A stretch of DNA of 60,000 nt from the NCBI RefSeq assembly GCF_000003815.2, contig NC_049991.1:3213667-3273666 (forward strand). Reading direction: 5' to 3'. Within the stretch, counting starts at the first letter, position 1. Each line of letters opens with the position of its first letter. The DNA comes from Branchiostoma floridae (lineage: Eukaryota; Chordata; Leptocardii; Amphioxiformes; Branchiostomatidae). The notes beneath the pieces are model-generated. The model was not told the DNA's origin, made no database searches, and saw only the letters and a list, made by a program, of their open reading frames with translations. Both the position numbers and the translations under genes were made by a program. Shown piece by piece: positions 49,000-59,573 of the stretch.

Positions 49000-50275
49000 C
49001 GGGCTATGAATGTTTTTTGATTCACGTCACCCAAAACACCAATTGATCTTAGCGCTCTATACAGTAACAGAGGGCTGTTTGAGTAGCGCTCTACGGGTTA
49101 TGTCTGTAAACACTTAATTGGTTCACGAAACCCAAAACAAATCGGTCTTAGGGCTCCATTCAGAGATAAAGTAAACAACAAACACACGGAGCCGATAGCT
49201 GTTTGAGCAGCTCCACGGGCTATATGAATGTAAACACTTGGTTCACGTCACCATCAACAAATCGGTGTTTAGGGCTCTATACAGGGATACTGTAAACAAC
49301 AAACACACTGAGCCGATAACTGATCGAGCAACTCCACGGGCTATATAAATGTAAACACTTGGTTCACGTCACCATCAACAAATCGGTGTTTAGAGCTCTA
49401 TACAGGGATACTGTAAACAACAAACACACTGAGCCGATAATTGATCGATCAACTCCACGGGCTATATGAATATAAACACTTGGTTCACGTCACCATCAAC
49501 AAATCGGTGTTTAGGGCTCTATACAGAGATACTGTAAACAACAAACACACGGAGCCGATAACTGATCGAGCAACTCCACGGGCTATATGAATGTAAACAC
49601 TTGGTTCACGTCACCATCAACAAATCGGTGTTTAGGGCTCCATACAGAGATATTGTAAACAACAAACACACGGAGCCGAAAGCTGTTTGAGCAGCTCCAC
49701 GGGCTATATGAATGTAAACACTTGGTTCACGTCACCATCAACAAATCGGTGTTTAGGGCTCCATTCAGAGATATTGTAAACAACAAACACACGGAGCCGA
49801 AAGCTGTTTGAGCAGCTCCACGGGCTATATGAATGTTAACACTTGGTTCACGTCACCATCAACAAATCGGTGTTTAGGGCTCGAGCTCTATACAGGGATA
49901 CTGTAAACAACAAACACACAGAGCCGATAACTGATCGAGCAACTCCACGGGCTATATGAATGTAAACACTTGGTTCATGTCACCATCAACAAATCGGCGT
50001 TTAGGGCTCTTTACAGGGATATTGTAAACAACAAACACACAGAGCCGATAGCTGTTTGAGCAGCTCCACGGGCTATGAATGTAAACATTTGGTTCACGTC
50101 ACCCAAAACAAATCGGTCAGAGGTCTGTCCAAGCAGCGCTCCACGGGCTTTGAATGGAAAAATTTGATTCAAGTCACCCAAACAAATCGGTCTTAGGGCT
50201 CTATACGGTAAACGGAGGGCTGTTTGAGCTATATATGTAAACATCTGGTTCACGTGAATTACCCAAGAAAGTGAA
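49000..50275 (+). repeat. Left arm satellite array, ~121-bp unit
   Basis: About ten units. Landmarks per unit: CTCCACGGGCTATATGAATG, TAAACACTTGGTTCACGTCA, CCATCAACAAATCGGTGTTT, AGGGCTCTATACAG and GTAAACAACAAACACAC then GGAGCCGATA. Outer and innermost units are more diverged (CACCCAAAACAAATCGGTC). A unit of 121 is not a multiple of three and the frames lack coding signs. Confidence 0.95.
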
Positions 50276-50276
50276 T

Positions 50277-53200
50277 ATTTGTTTCTTCAAGCGGATTTTT
50301 GGTCACAGAATAGTGAGTTGGGAAAAGTACTAGTAGTCGGAATTTATCGGTTCGCTCCCTTCACGTGGTGACCCAATCTCTGCTGAGAGAATACTGATAC
50401 TTGTTTGCCATTGTAAAGAATGCAGAAACTTCGCACCTTTATGCTAATTCTGTTTTGGTTTACTTCAGGCTCAGCCCTGTAACAAGTTTGTAGACATCTT
50501 TGGCAAATTATCCTCCTTTGCTGGCTAATTCCTTCCCCAGCTTATGTTACTTTTTTAATGCCACCGGAAATCTGCTTGGAGATTAACATTTTTGGTTCAA
50601 TACGAAAAAAAACAACACATGCATATGGCTTCATAAAGATATATTTTGACCTGTTATGAGGAGATCTCTAAAGAAGGGGTGCCTGCTTTTATAAGAATAT
50701 AACGGCTTTCGTAAAATGTAAGAATTTATAGTTATTTTATACGATTCATTACCAAAAAACACACGGATTTGAATTCAAATGAGCTTTGCGAAATGCACAC
50801 TAAATTTGCGACTGGTAGAGCTCTTATGCATTCCGTAAAAACAAGGACGTTCTATCAGACATTGGTAAAAACAACCCATTAATTGAATGAAGCGGTTTGT
50901 TGGCTCTCGCCAGGAATGCCCGAAGTTCGCACCTCCGTGCTAATCCGAAATCGCCCTTACCACACCAGGACACTGACGCCGGAAGCAGCTGGCTTATCGT
51001 CGTATAACTTTCCAAGCAGATGTTGGTCGAGTAAAATTTCCCCGCTGGTCCTACCGGCATATGAGATGTTCACAATGTTGAAGACTCTACTAACCTGTAC
51101 ATGCTAGATTGGAGAGTGGGTCATGTAGTCTGGTAGAGCAAAAATGATATAAGGTCTTGGGGAAGAGTACTATAATGTCAAAGTACAGTTTTCGCAAACT
51201 ATCTTTGACTACTAGTATTGAATCAATATTAATCTCAAAGGTTTTAATATTGAACACAAGTTTGTAAGCTCTTCACAATTCAGGCAAAGGACACTTATTG
51301 GTACTTTGGTACTTATTAAGTCTATTAACCTTAGGCCTGATCTGATTGGCGATCAAAGAAACACACAAATCTGACTTAATTCATATGAGTTTTACGGAAT
51401 CCATACGAACCTTTAGAGCTCGTATGAATTCCGCAAATATGTCCTGAATACACCCCTGTATGCATAACGACAGACATGGTACATCATGTATGCTTCACCT
51501 TCAAGAAATCATATTTCTCAAACCACCCCCTTCCCACCACACTCACAAACACGACTGTAACAATGATTTTTCTCTTTCATGGCAAATCAAAACAACCCTT
51601 TCATTGAATGAAGCAATCGGTGAAATGTTTTTCGCTCTCGCAAGGAAAGCTGGAAGTTCGCACCCCGTGCTAATCCGACGAACATCGGCTTTACCACGCC
51701 GAAAACAGCTTCCTGACTAGAGAGGCCTATAACTTTCCAAGCAGAGGCTGGTGCAGAAAAGTGTAATCCTTTACTCCAATGTCACTTTCTCCATTGGTCC
51801 TACCGGCACATGTGAAGGTCAAGATGTTCTCTACAAACCTGTACATGCTGGCTTGGTCATATTGTCCGTTAAAGTGATAAAGTCAAAGTACAAGCCTTAG
51901 GTTTTAATATCCAACACTAATGGTGGGTACAAGCAAGGAGGTGAGAAAACTTTCTTAGTACGAGGTTTGCAACATTGGTGGGTACTGTTATAAACCATCA
52001 TTACTACATACCAATTATCAAGTACCATTATATAATCTATATCATTATTCTATTGGAGAACTTTGCACGCTAATATGAGGTTTCTCCCATTCAAGCACGT
52101 ATCCCGCTCCACTTAGAATGTACCCGCAGTCGCCTTCGGTGCACTGTCTTCGAACGGGACTGTATTTTATGGGGGGGGGGGGGGATCTTGGTTCGCGATT
52201 TTAAACACTACATAAGTTCTCTTAGACATTACATAAGTTCGAGCAAGGACGTTCGAGGAAGGGGGTTTGCCGAGGAAGGGTGTTCGCTTAGGAAGGAAGT
52301 TTGCCGAGGAAGGGAGTTTCGCCTTCCACAGCAAACTGGCACAAGACAACCTAGCCAACGTTGAAAATCGTAACCCCCTTCCCCCCACCCCAATAATAAC
52401 CAGACCTGTTCGAAGACTGCAACTGAGGATATACTAGTACCCGCAGGGGGTTTATACATATATCATTATCTGTATTTTTTTTATGTTACGACATAACCTT
52501 TGCTTTATCAATTTTTCTAGAGTAACTGATAACAAAGGCATAAAGCACTGTACATGTACAACTGATGAAAAATACATTAGATACCTACAGCACCCACTGA
52601 TCTCTATCCATATAAACATTGCACACGGTAGGCCAAGTTTAGATTTACAGCTCAAATGGTTCTAAAGAAAGATGTTATGTTACTGCCAGTTACTGACCAA
52701 CCTATCTTTGATGTTCATGATCCTCAGAATCAACACTTGTACATGTATGGAAAGGTTATTTGCAACAAATTACTTCATACAGAGGTTTCGAGAAGCTCGT
52801 TGTTCTGTCAAGCAGAGGTTGGTGGGAAAATCGCGACCTTTTCCTTTCATAATTTTTTTCGACCTTCAAAAAAAAATATGAATCAAAGGAAATGGTCACG
52901 ATTTTCCCCACGGACCTCTGTTTGGGGACTACGTCATAGGCCAGAAAGCCAGCTGCTTCTGGCGTCAGTGTTCTGGTGTGGCAAGGGCGCGCTTTGAGAC
53001 GATTTCGGATTAGCACGGAGGTGCGAACTTTCAGCTTTCTTTGCGAGAGCCGACATAAACAATGCACCGCTTGCTTCATTCATAAGCGGGTTGTTTTTTG
53101 TTCTTTCAACCTCTTGTATCAAACCAAGGATTTTTTAAGCTCCTTGATCAAACCATACAAAAAATTAATAATTATTACTAGTGTTTGTGTGCATTGCGCG

Positions 53201-53360
53201 CGCGCGCGTGTGTCGGGGGAGGGGGGGGGGGGGCGTTCTGTTGCCCACTTTGCAAAAACAACATGGGGTTGCATAAAAGAAATATTTAGACCTGTTGCTA
53301 ACCTCGTTCCCAGGAAGTTTTACCTCATTGCCCGTATCCGACAAGGATGGGTGGATTTGT
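50277..53360. other. Foldback core with three copies of an internal module
   Basis: No transposase or other gene is recognised. A module with TGAATGAAGC, GGCTCTCGC, GTTCGCACCTCCGTGCTAAT then CCGA, and GACGCCGGAAGCAGCT appears at about 50875-51055 (+), 51590-51800 (+, diverged) and 52795-53105 (-). A poly-G run lies at 52171-52184 and a (GC)n(GT)n plus G-run tract at 53196-53234. Confidence 0.65.
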
Positions 53361-54027
53361 TTTGGGTGACGTGAACCAAGTGTTTACATTCATATAGCCC
53401 ATGGAGCTGCTCGATCAGCTATCGGCTCCGTGTGTTTGTTGTTTACAGTATCTCTGTATGGAGCCCTAAACACCGATTTGTTGATGGTGACGTGAACCAA
53501 GTGTTTACATTTATATAGCCCGTGGAGCTGCTCAAACAGCTTTCGGCTCCGTGTGTTTGTTGTTTACAATATCTCTGTATGGAGCCCTAAACACCGATTT
53601 GTTGATGGTGACGTGAACCAAGTGTTTACATTCATATAGCCCGTGGAGCTGCTCAAACAGCTATCGGCTCTGTGTGTTTGTTGTTTACAATATCTCTGTA
53701 TGGAGCCCTAAACACCGATTTGTTTTGGGTGACGTGAACCAAGTGTTTACATTCATATAGCCCGTGGAGCTGCTCAAACAGCTTTCGGCTCCGTGTGTTT
53801 GTTGTTTACAATATCTCTGTATGGAGCCCTAAACACCGATTTGTTGATGGTGACGTGAACCAAGTGTTTACATTCATATAGCCCGTGGAGCTGCTCAAAC
53901 AGCTTTCGGCTCCGTGTGTTTGTTGTTTACAATATCTCTGTAAAGAGCCCTAAACACCGATTTGTTGATGGTGACGTGAACCAAGTGTTTACATTCATAT
54001 AGCCCGTGGAGCTGCTCAAACAGCTAT

Positions 54028-54744
54028 AGGGCTTATTCAGTCACGTGATCCACCCTCCGGACGCCATGGCAACGAGCGAAGTCGGCCATTTTGGGGTCCA
54101 CTTTGAGCGAGGCTCACAGCGGCTCGCTGTGCAACTCTCCGTAAAAATTGAAAATATTTCTTATGCAACGCACAATTTCCCTTCAAAGCGTTTAGGTTCA
54201 TAATCAGGGTGTGCTATCTTGTGGTGGGATGTTGGTCTAGCACTGGTAAAGCCTACACACATCGGGTAACAGTTAAGTTTGTTTCGCGTTTCTCGTGTAA
54301 CACAAGCAAAGCCGGGACGGGAACGAAGTCATGTACTAGTGCTACGACTCGGAAACAAATGTGGGTTTCTGCCATAAGTAGAGCTCATCTTACTGGTAGA
54401 ATTTTCAGAACGAATGTGTGTAGTACAAATTTTGTATCTGAACAAGACAGTAAACGATGGGTCAGATAACTTTCCACTGTCACTGTTGTCGTGCTCGGGG
54501 ACCCGGAGTGGGTCAAACTTTCCCTCACTGATAATGGGAAAATGGGTGATTTCTACCCGATTTATGTAGTGAAAATAAGATTTAAGGTTGTAGACTCTTT
54601 GTATAGTCAAACATCGTGCAACCCACTTCACTTTCTTCGGACACTTGGAGACCCACGCTGTACATCGCTGTACTGTGTAGCGCATGGACCCCAAGATGGC
54701 GGCACACGGGAGCAAGGGGTGATGACGTCACGTGAATAAGCCCT
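54028..54744. mobile_element. 717-bp DNA element inserted in a satellite unit
   Basis: Ends AGGGCTTATTCA and TGAATAAGCCCT are perfect 12-bp inverted repeats. The uninterrupted satellite reads CAGCTATCGGCTC; here it reads CAGCTAT, element, ATCGGCTC, so AT was duplicated (TA or TAT are equivalent readings with asymmetric ends). A 2-bp AT duplication with AGGGC-type ends is reminiscent of the ISL2EU branch of PIF/Harbinger; that is an inference. Subterminal CACGTGA motifs and a CAAGATGGCGGC block are present. Open frames (up to 128 codons) show no transposase motif. Confidence 0.85.
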
Positions 54745-54984
54745 ATCGGCTCTGTGTGTTTGTTGTTTACAATATCTCTGTATGGAGCCCTAAACACCGA
54801 TTTGTTTTGGGTGACGTGAACCAAGTGTTTACATTCATATAGCCCGTGGAGCTGCTCAAACAGCTTTCGGCTCCGTGTGTTTGTTGTTTACAATATCTCT
54901 GTATGGAGCCCTAAACACCGATTTGTTGATGGTGACGTGAACCAAGTGTTTACATTCATATAGCCCGTGGAGCTGCTCAAACAG

Positions 54985-55084
54985 NNNNNNNNNNNNNNNN
55001 NNNNNNNNNNNNNNNNNNNNNNNNNNNNNNNNNNNNNNNNNNNNNNNNNNNNNNNNNNNNNNNNNNNNNNNNNNNNNNNNNNNN
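54985..55084. other. Assembly gap in the satellite array
   Basis: 100 undetermined bases, flanked on both sides by 121-bp satellite units, so the true unit number is unknown. Confidence 1.
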
Positions 55085-57101
55085 AATATCTCTGTAAAGA
55101 GCCCTAAACACCGATTTGTTGATGGTGACGTGAACCAAGTGTTTACATTCATATAGCCCGTGGAGCTGCTCAAACAGCTTTCGGCTCCGTGTGTTTGTTG
55201 TTAACAGTATCTCTGTATAGAGCCCTAAACACCGATTTGTTGATGGTGACGTGAACCAAGTGTTTACATTTATATAGCCCGTGGAGCTGCTCAAACAGCT
55301 TTCGGCTCCGTGTGTTTGTTGTTTACAATATCTCTGTATGGAGCCCTAAACACCGATTTGTTGATGGTGACGTGAACCAAGTGTTTACATTCATATAGCC
55401 CGTGGAGCTGCTCAAACAGCTTTCGGCTCCGTGTGTTTGTTGTTTACAATATCTCTGTATAGAGCCCTAAACACCGATTTGTTGATGGTGACGTGAACCA
55501 CGTGTTTACATTCATATAGCCCGTGGAGCTGCTCAAACAGCTTTCGGCTCCGTGTGTTTGTTGTTAACAGTATCTCTGTATAGAGCCCTAAACACCGATT
55601 TGTTGATGGTGACGTGAACCAAGTGTTTATAATCATATAGCCCGTGGAGCTGCTCAAACAGCTTTCGGCTCCGTGTGTTTGTTGTTAACAGTATCTCTGT
55701 ATAGAGCCCTAAACACCGATTTGTTGATGGTGACGTGAACCAAGTGTTTACATTTATATAGCCCGTGGAGCTGCTCAAACAGCTTTCGGCTCCGTGTGTT
55801 TGTTGTTTACAATATCTCTGTATGGAGCCCTAAACACCGATTTGTTGATGCTGACGTGAACCAAGTGTTTACATTCATATAGCCCGTGGAGCTGCTCAAA
55901 CAGCTTTCGGCTCCGTGTGTTTGTTGTTTACAATATCTCTGTAAAGAGCCCTAAACACCGATTTGTTGATGGTGACGTGAACCAAGTGTTTACATTCATA
56001 TAGCCCGTGGAGCTGCTCAAACAGCTTTCGGCTCCGTGTGTTTGTTGTTAACAGTATCTATGTATAGAGCCCTAAACACCGATTTGTTGATGGTGACGTG
56101 AACCAAGTGTTTATAATCATATAGCCCGTGGAGCTGCTCAAACAGCTTTCGGCTCCGTGTGTTTGTTGTTAACAGTATCTCTGTATAGAGCCCTAACACC
56201 GATTTGTTGATGGTGACGTGAACCAAGTGTTTATAATCATATAGCCCGTGGAGCTGCTCAAACAGCTTTCGGCTCCGTGTGTTTGTTGTTAACAGTATCT
56301 CTGTATGGAGCCCTAAACACCGATTTGTTAATGGTGACGTGAACCAAGTGTATTCATATAGCCCGTGGAGCTGCTCAAACAGCTATCGGCTCCGTGTGTT
56401 TGTTGTTTACAGTATCCCTGTATGGAGCCCTAAACACCGATTTGTTGATGGTGACGTGAACCAAGTGTTTACATTCATATAGCCCGTGGAGTTGCTCGAT
56501 CAGTTATCGGCTCAGTGTGTTTGTTGTTTACAGTATCCCTGTATGGAGCCCTAAACACCGATTTGTTGATGGTGACGTGAACCAAGTGTTTACATTCATA
56601 TAGCCCGTGGAGCTGCTCAAATAGCTATCGGCTCCGTGTGTTTGTTGTTTACAATATCTCTGTATGGAGCCCTAAACACCGATTTGTTCATGGTGACGTG
56701 AACCAAGTGTTTACATTTATATAGCCCGTGGAGCTGCTCAAACAGCTTTCGGCTCCGTGTGTTTGTTGTTTACTTTATCTCTGAATGGAGCCCTAAGACC
56801 GATTTGTTTCGGTTTCGTGAACCAAGTGTTTACAGTCATAACCCGTAGAGCGCTACTCAAACAGCCCTTTGTTACTGTATAGACTCAGCGCTAAGATCAA
56901 TTGGTTTTGGGTGACGTGAATCAAAAAACATTCATAGCCCGTGTACCATGTTTTGCGTACAGCTGCTAGTTCAGTCCGGTTGTTTGTCCTCTACGAGAGA
57001 ACCTCCTCCATGTCGTACTAAAAATTCCATGAAGGTGACGAGAACCAAGTGTTTGTATTCATAGCGCATAGAGCTCGCACGGTGGAGCTGGAGGGCTGAA
57101 C

Positions 57102-57153
57102 GAGCAACCTCCATGGAGGTCAGCTCTGTAGAGCTCCTCCATGGAGGTTGCTC
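57102..57153. repeat. Right terminal hairpin with CCTCCATGGAGG palindromes
   Basis: Mirror counterpart of 48792-48843 with the same two palindromes and two-base bulge. Confidence 0.85.
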
Positions 57154-57169
57154 GTGCAGCCCCTATTGC

Positions 57170-57580
57170 CCAGAACCCTTAATTCTCTTTAACTGCCATA
57201 ACCACCAAAAGGTTTGAATAATTATACGGGCATCCAGATGGATAGCAAAACTTAACATAGGAGCAAACTACTACCTGGATGGTACCCAGGCTATGTCAGA
57301 TCAACATATTAGCATGAAATGTAGCTTTGATATATAGGAGTTCTCCTAAATGTATTCTATAGCATCACAGTTGATTTCTCTGCCCACTGGTAGAATTGGC
57401 AATGCTGCCAGGTCAAAATCTCAACCCTGTCATGTATATTTCTGTGCTCCATAGGAGCTAGGGTTTTGAAATGAATGCATGTTGCTAGTAGTATCTTTGC
57501 ACCTTCAGCTTGGTGGTGGTTTGCAGATTAGCATGCTAATAGTTAAGAAATAGATGCGAAGATGTGAAATAAAGGGGAAG
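57170..57580. other. Stretch without recognised features
   Basis: No coding exon or clear repeat between the foldback end and the MITE at 57587. Confidence 0.5.
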
Positions 57581-57586
57581 TTAGTA

Positions 57587-57743
57587 CAGTGGAAGCAGCT
57601 TAATTGCACACCCAATTTGCCAGCGAATCCCTTGCAATTATCCGCCGTGTGCGATAAAGCAAAGGTATTAAGCTGGACCGCACCCCCACAGGATTTTGGG
57701 ATTTCGTGCAATTATCCGTTGTGCAATTAACTGGCTTCTACTG
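57587..57743. mobile_element. MITE with CAGTRGAAGC ends and TA flanks
   Basis: A 157-bp element with ends CAGTGGAAGCAGCTTAATTG and CAATTAACTGGCTTCTACTG, flanked by TA at 57585-57586 and 57744-57745. The interior repeats GCAATTATCCG. It is a relative of 20998-21174 and Tc1/mariner-like by its TA duplication. Confidence 0.82.
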
Positions 57744-57905
57744 TAGTACAACAATTAGTCTGCAGTGTCAATGCAGATTCAAAAGTGAAGTGCTAAAATT
57801 CTGCCCTCTCAAAAGTTGGATTGGGCTTGGCGTATCATTCCAGAAAGTTTATGTTCTTGTTTTTTCTGCCATTTTGCTGCACAGCTTACATCGGTTTATG
57901 GACGT

Positions 57906-58019
57906 TTCGCCCGATGGATCTTTCGCCCGTAGTCGTTTCGCCCGGTATTGAGACGGTTCGCCCGGTAAAAGGACGGTTCGCCCGATATGAGGTGCCGTGG
58001 GCCTTGGACGATTCGCCCG
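57906..58019 (+). repeat. TTCGCCCG cluster, six copies
   Basis: TTCGCCCG begins at 57906, 57922, 57937, 57957, 57978 and 58012, mostly 15-21 bp apart, with variable spacers such as GATGGATC, GTAGTCG and GGTAAAAGGACGG. All copies are in one orientation and no CGGGCGAA partner is seen nearby. Confidence 0.85.
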
Positions 58020-58657
58020 GTGGCTATTCATTCATGTTTGTGCTGTGTTTTGAACATTTCAATAAAGAATTTAACAAATTGTATCCCCGTGTTAATTCTA
58101 CCCGAGAAACGATACATTATCGAGGAGTTACTTAGTAACTTACGCCCGTACGGGTAAATACTGGCATGACGTTACCCATAACGACTCCCAGCAAAACTTC
58201 GATATCGAACGAATTCAGTTGCAATCATAGCACACACACAATCTTATATCCGCGTAGTGGTATCATTGCATGCACTGACATAAGTTACGTGAGATAACAA
58301 TTTTAACAAAGAAGTTTTTAAACCAGTAAGCTCAGAGTCGCGCAGGCGCCCACAACAAACACTCTAATATATAGGCAACAAACTCGTCTGCGTCTGTTTG
58401 TCAAATAATAGCGTTGGCTTCACAATTTTGAGTTAACTAAGAATTACGGTGATATGGTATGCATTGAGAAAGCACGTTCTTATCTAGAAATTGAGTCCAT
58501 GAATCAGACACAGAAAGAAAACCCTGTCAGTGTGTCGCTCTCTCGCCGTAAACACCAAACAAATTCAAAATGGCGTCACCGGCTTGGTTGATAAATCCCG
58601 TCACACAATGCGGTTTAATACCGTGTATACTGCTATTTGACTGTACTCTCCAAGCAA

Positions 58658-58679
58658 GGACGTTAAAACGTCCTTGCTC
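58658..58679. repeat. Tiny palindromic insert flanked by CTCCAAG
   Basis: CAAGGACGTT and AACGTCCTTG are perfect 10-bp arms around AA (22 bp). CTCCAAG directly precedes and directly follows the insert, a 7-bp direct repeat. It is the third member of the family seen at 1121 and 29649. Confidence 0.65.
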
Positions 58680-59526
58680 CAAGCAAAGGAGAAATAGCAA
58701 AGATTAATAATGGCAAAGGTACCAAGAAAAACATGCAGGACATATGCACAGATATGATTCACAATTTTGGTGTTGAAAAGCGCCGACAAATTTGGCGAGA
58801 ATTTGGCTTTTTTTTTACATACGATATAGTCGACAGGCTTGTAGTATACTAGTAGTGCCAGGCCGTTAGCAGGACTTACATTGTACCCTTTTGCAAAGTA
58901 TTACCCAATTATTGCATGTTGCTTGTTTCTGTGTGTCCTAGCTAGGGACTTCTGAAAAGCAGGCAACAGCCTGAGTGATGTTTCCCTGGTAAAATGAAAT
59001 AGAATGAAAAAAAAAAATGAAAATGTAATGTATTGAAACAAGAAACAAAATGGCGGCGATGTTTACACAAGCTATCCCATGAGGCCATGCATTTTGCGAT
59101 ATGTTTGTTTGAACAAGGAGGGTTGTGTGTGTGTACTAAAATTGCTAGTTTATAAAAAAAACTTATTGTTTTTGTCATGGAGAGTTCATGAAGTACTTGG
59201 GGAGGTTGGTTCGAATCTACATGTTTTGTGTGTTGCTGATATTTTCAATATTTTATATTTCTAAACTACCAGAGTTGCAAACTGCAGGATGTTTTGCTCG
59301 TGAATTCTTTATCGAGGCATTCCGTTTTACATGTTAACAACACCAAACCTATGAATTCAAGGACGGCAAAAAAATACGCTTTAGAGTTCATAGTTCCCCA
59401 TCAAATGATCAAATAACTTAGTGCCCCAATATATTTCCTTCGTCTATTTATTGCGTTTATTTTGACTGATCTACGTAGACGTCACCATAGTACACTTAAC
59501 ATAATAGGGTTCAATCAGAGATTTAC

Positions 59527-59573
59527 CGAAATGGCTGACGGGATATTGTAAACCACGCCAAGCGAGTCGCCAT
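59527..59573 (-). CDS. Possible first coding exon of a minus-strand gene
   Basis: ATG in good context (AATCAAAATGGCG) opens MATRLAWFTISRQPF and runs into CG|GTAAAT, a plausible donor. The peptide is basic and hydrophobic with no acidic residue, like a mitochondrial targeting sequence. No second exon was found downstream (lower coordinates), so this is only a candidate. On the other strand, 59601-59657 is also flanked by AG and GTAAGA and reads open (LEGGPDFETF...). Confidence 0.3.

Larger units (their letters stand above)
53361..56930 (-). repeat. Right arm satellite array, ~121-bp unit
   Basis: About 23 units, the reverse complement of the left arm array: CACCGATTTGTTGATGGTGA, CGTGAACCAAGTGTTTACAT, TCATATAGCCCGTGGAGCTG and CTCAAACAGCTTTCGGCTCC. 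It is interrupted by a 717-bp insertion at 54028 and a 100-base gap at 54985. From about 55084 to 56300 variants recur in a four-unit order. Confidence 0.95.
48781..57164. mobile_element. 8.4-kb foldback-like inverted-repeat structure
   Basis: AGGGGCTGCACGAGCAACC at the left end is the exact reverse complement of the right end at 57164. Unique end caps (48781-49020 and 56925-57164) match over about 240 bp, apart from a few changes. Inside them both arms are tandem ~121-bp satellites in opposite orientation, about 10 units left and 23 right. The core (50275-53365) has no transposase. This layout, long inverted arms of tandem subrepeats of unequal length, is that of foldback elements (Drosophila FB, sea-urchin TU). 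No convincing target duplication is visible at 48780/57165. A palindromic duplication of a satellite locus is the main alternative. Confidence 0.7.

Noticed and set aside
50470-50530. Possible tweety exon after TTTACTTCAG (AQPCNKFVDIFGKLSSFAG then stop)
   Set aside because: In phase, but unlike any tweety tail. It lies in the foldback core next to a degraded core module.
53196-53234. (GC)n(GT)n plus G-run tract as a functional Z-DNA/G4 element
   Set aside because: Short simple-sequence tract with no other support. Similar G runs at 25781, 39831, 44467 and 52171 suggest ordinary microsatellites.
54856-56226. Repeated peptide frames (MSSSTGY..., about 81 codons) in the satellite array
   Set aside because: The 121-bp unit is not a multiple of three, so frames rotate between units. 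The peptides have no family resemblance and exist only because the array lacks stops in some phases.
48781-57164. CRISPR array or immune-type repeat cassette
   Set aside because: Repeats are directly adjacent 121-bp satellite units without unique spacers, in a eukaryotic genome.
58569-58709. Short + strand frame MASPAWLINPVTQCG with good ATG context
   Set aside because: Only 46 codons, it runs through the tiny palindromic insert, and nothing supports translation. The ATGGCG is more likely a YY1-like motif.
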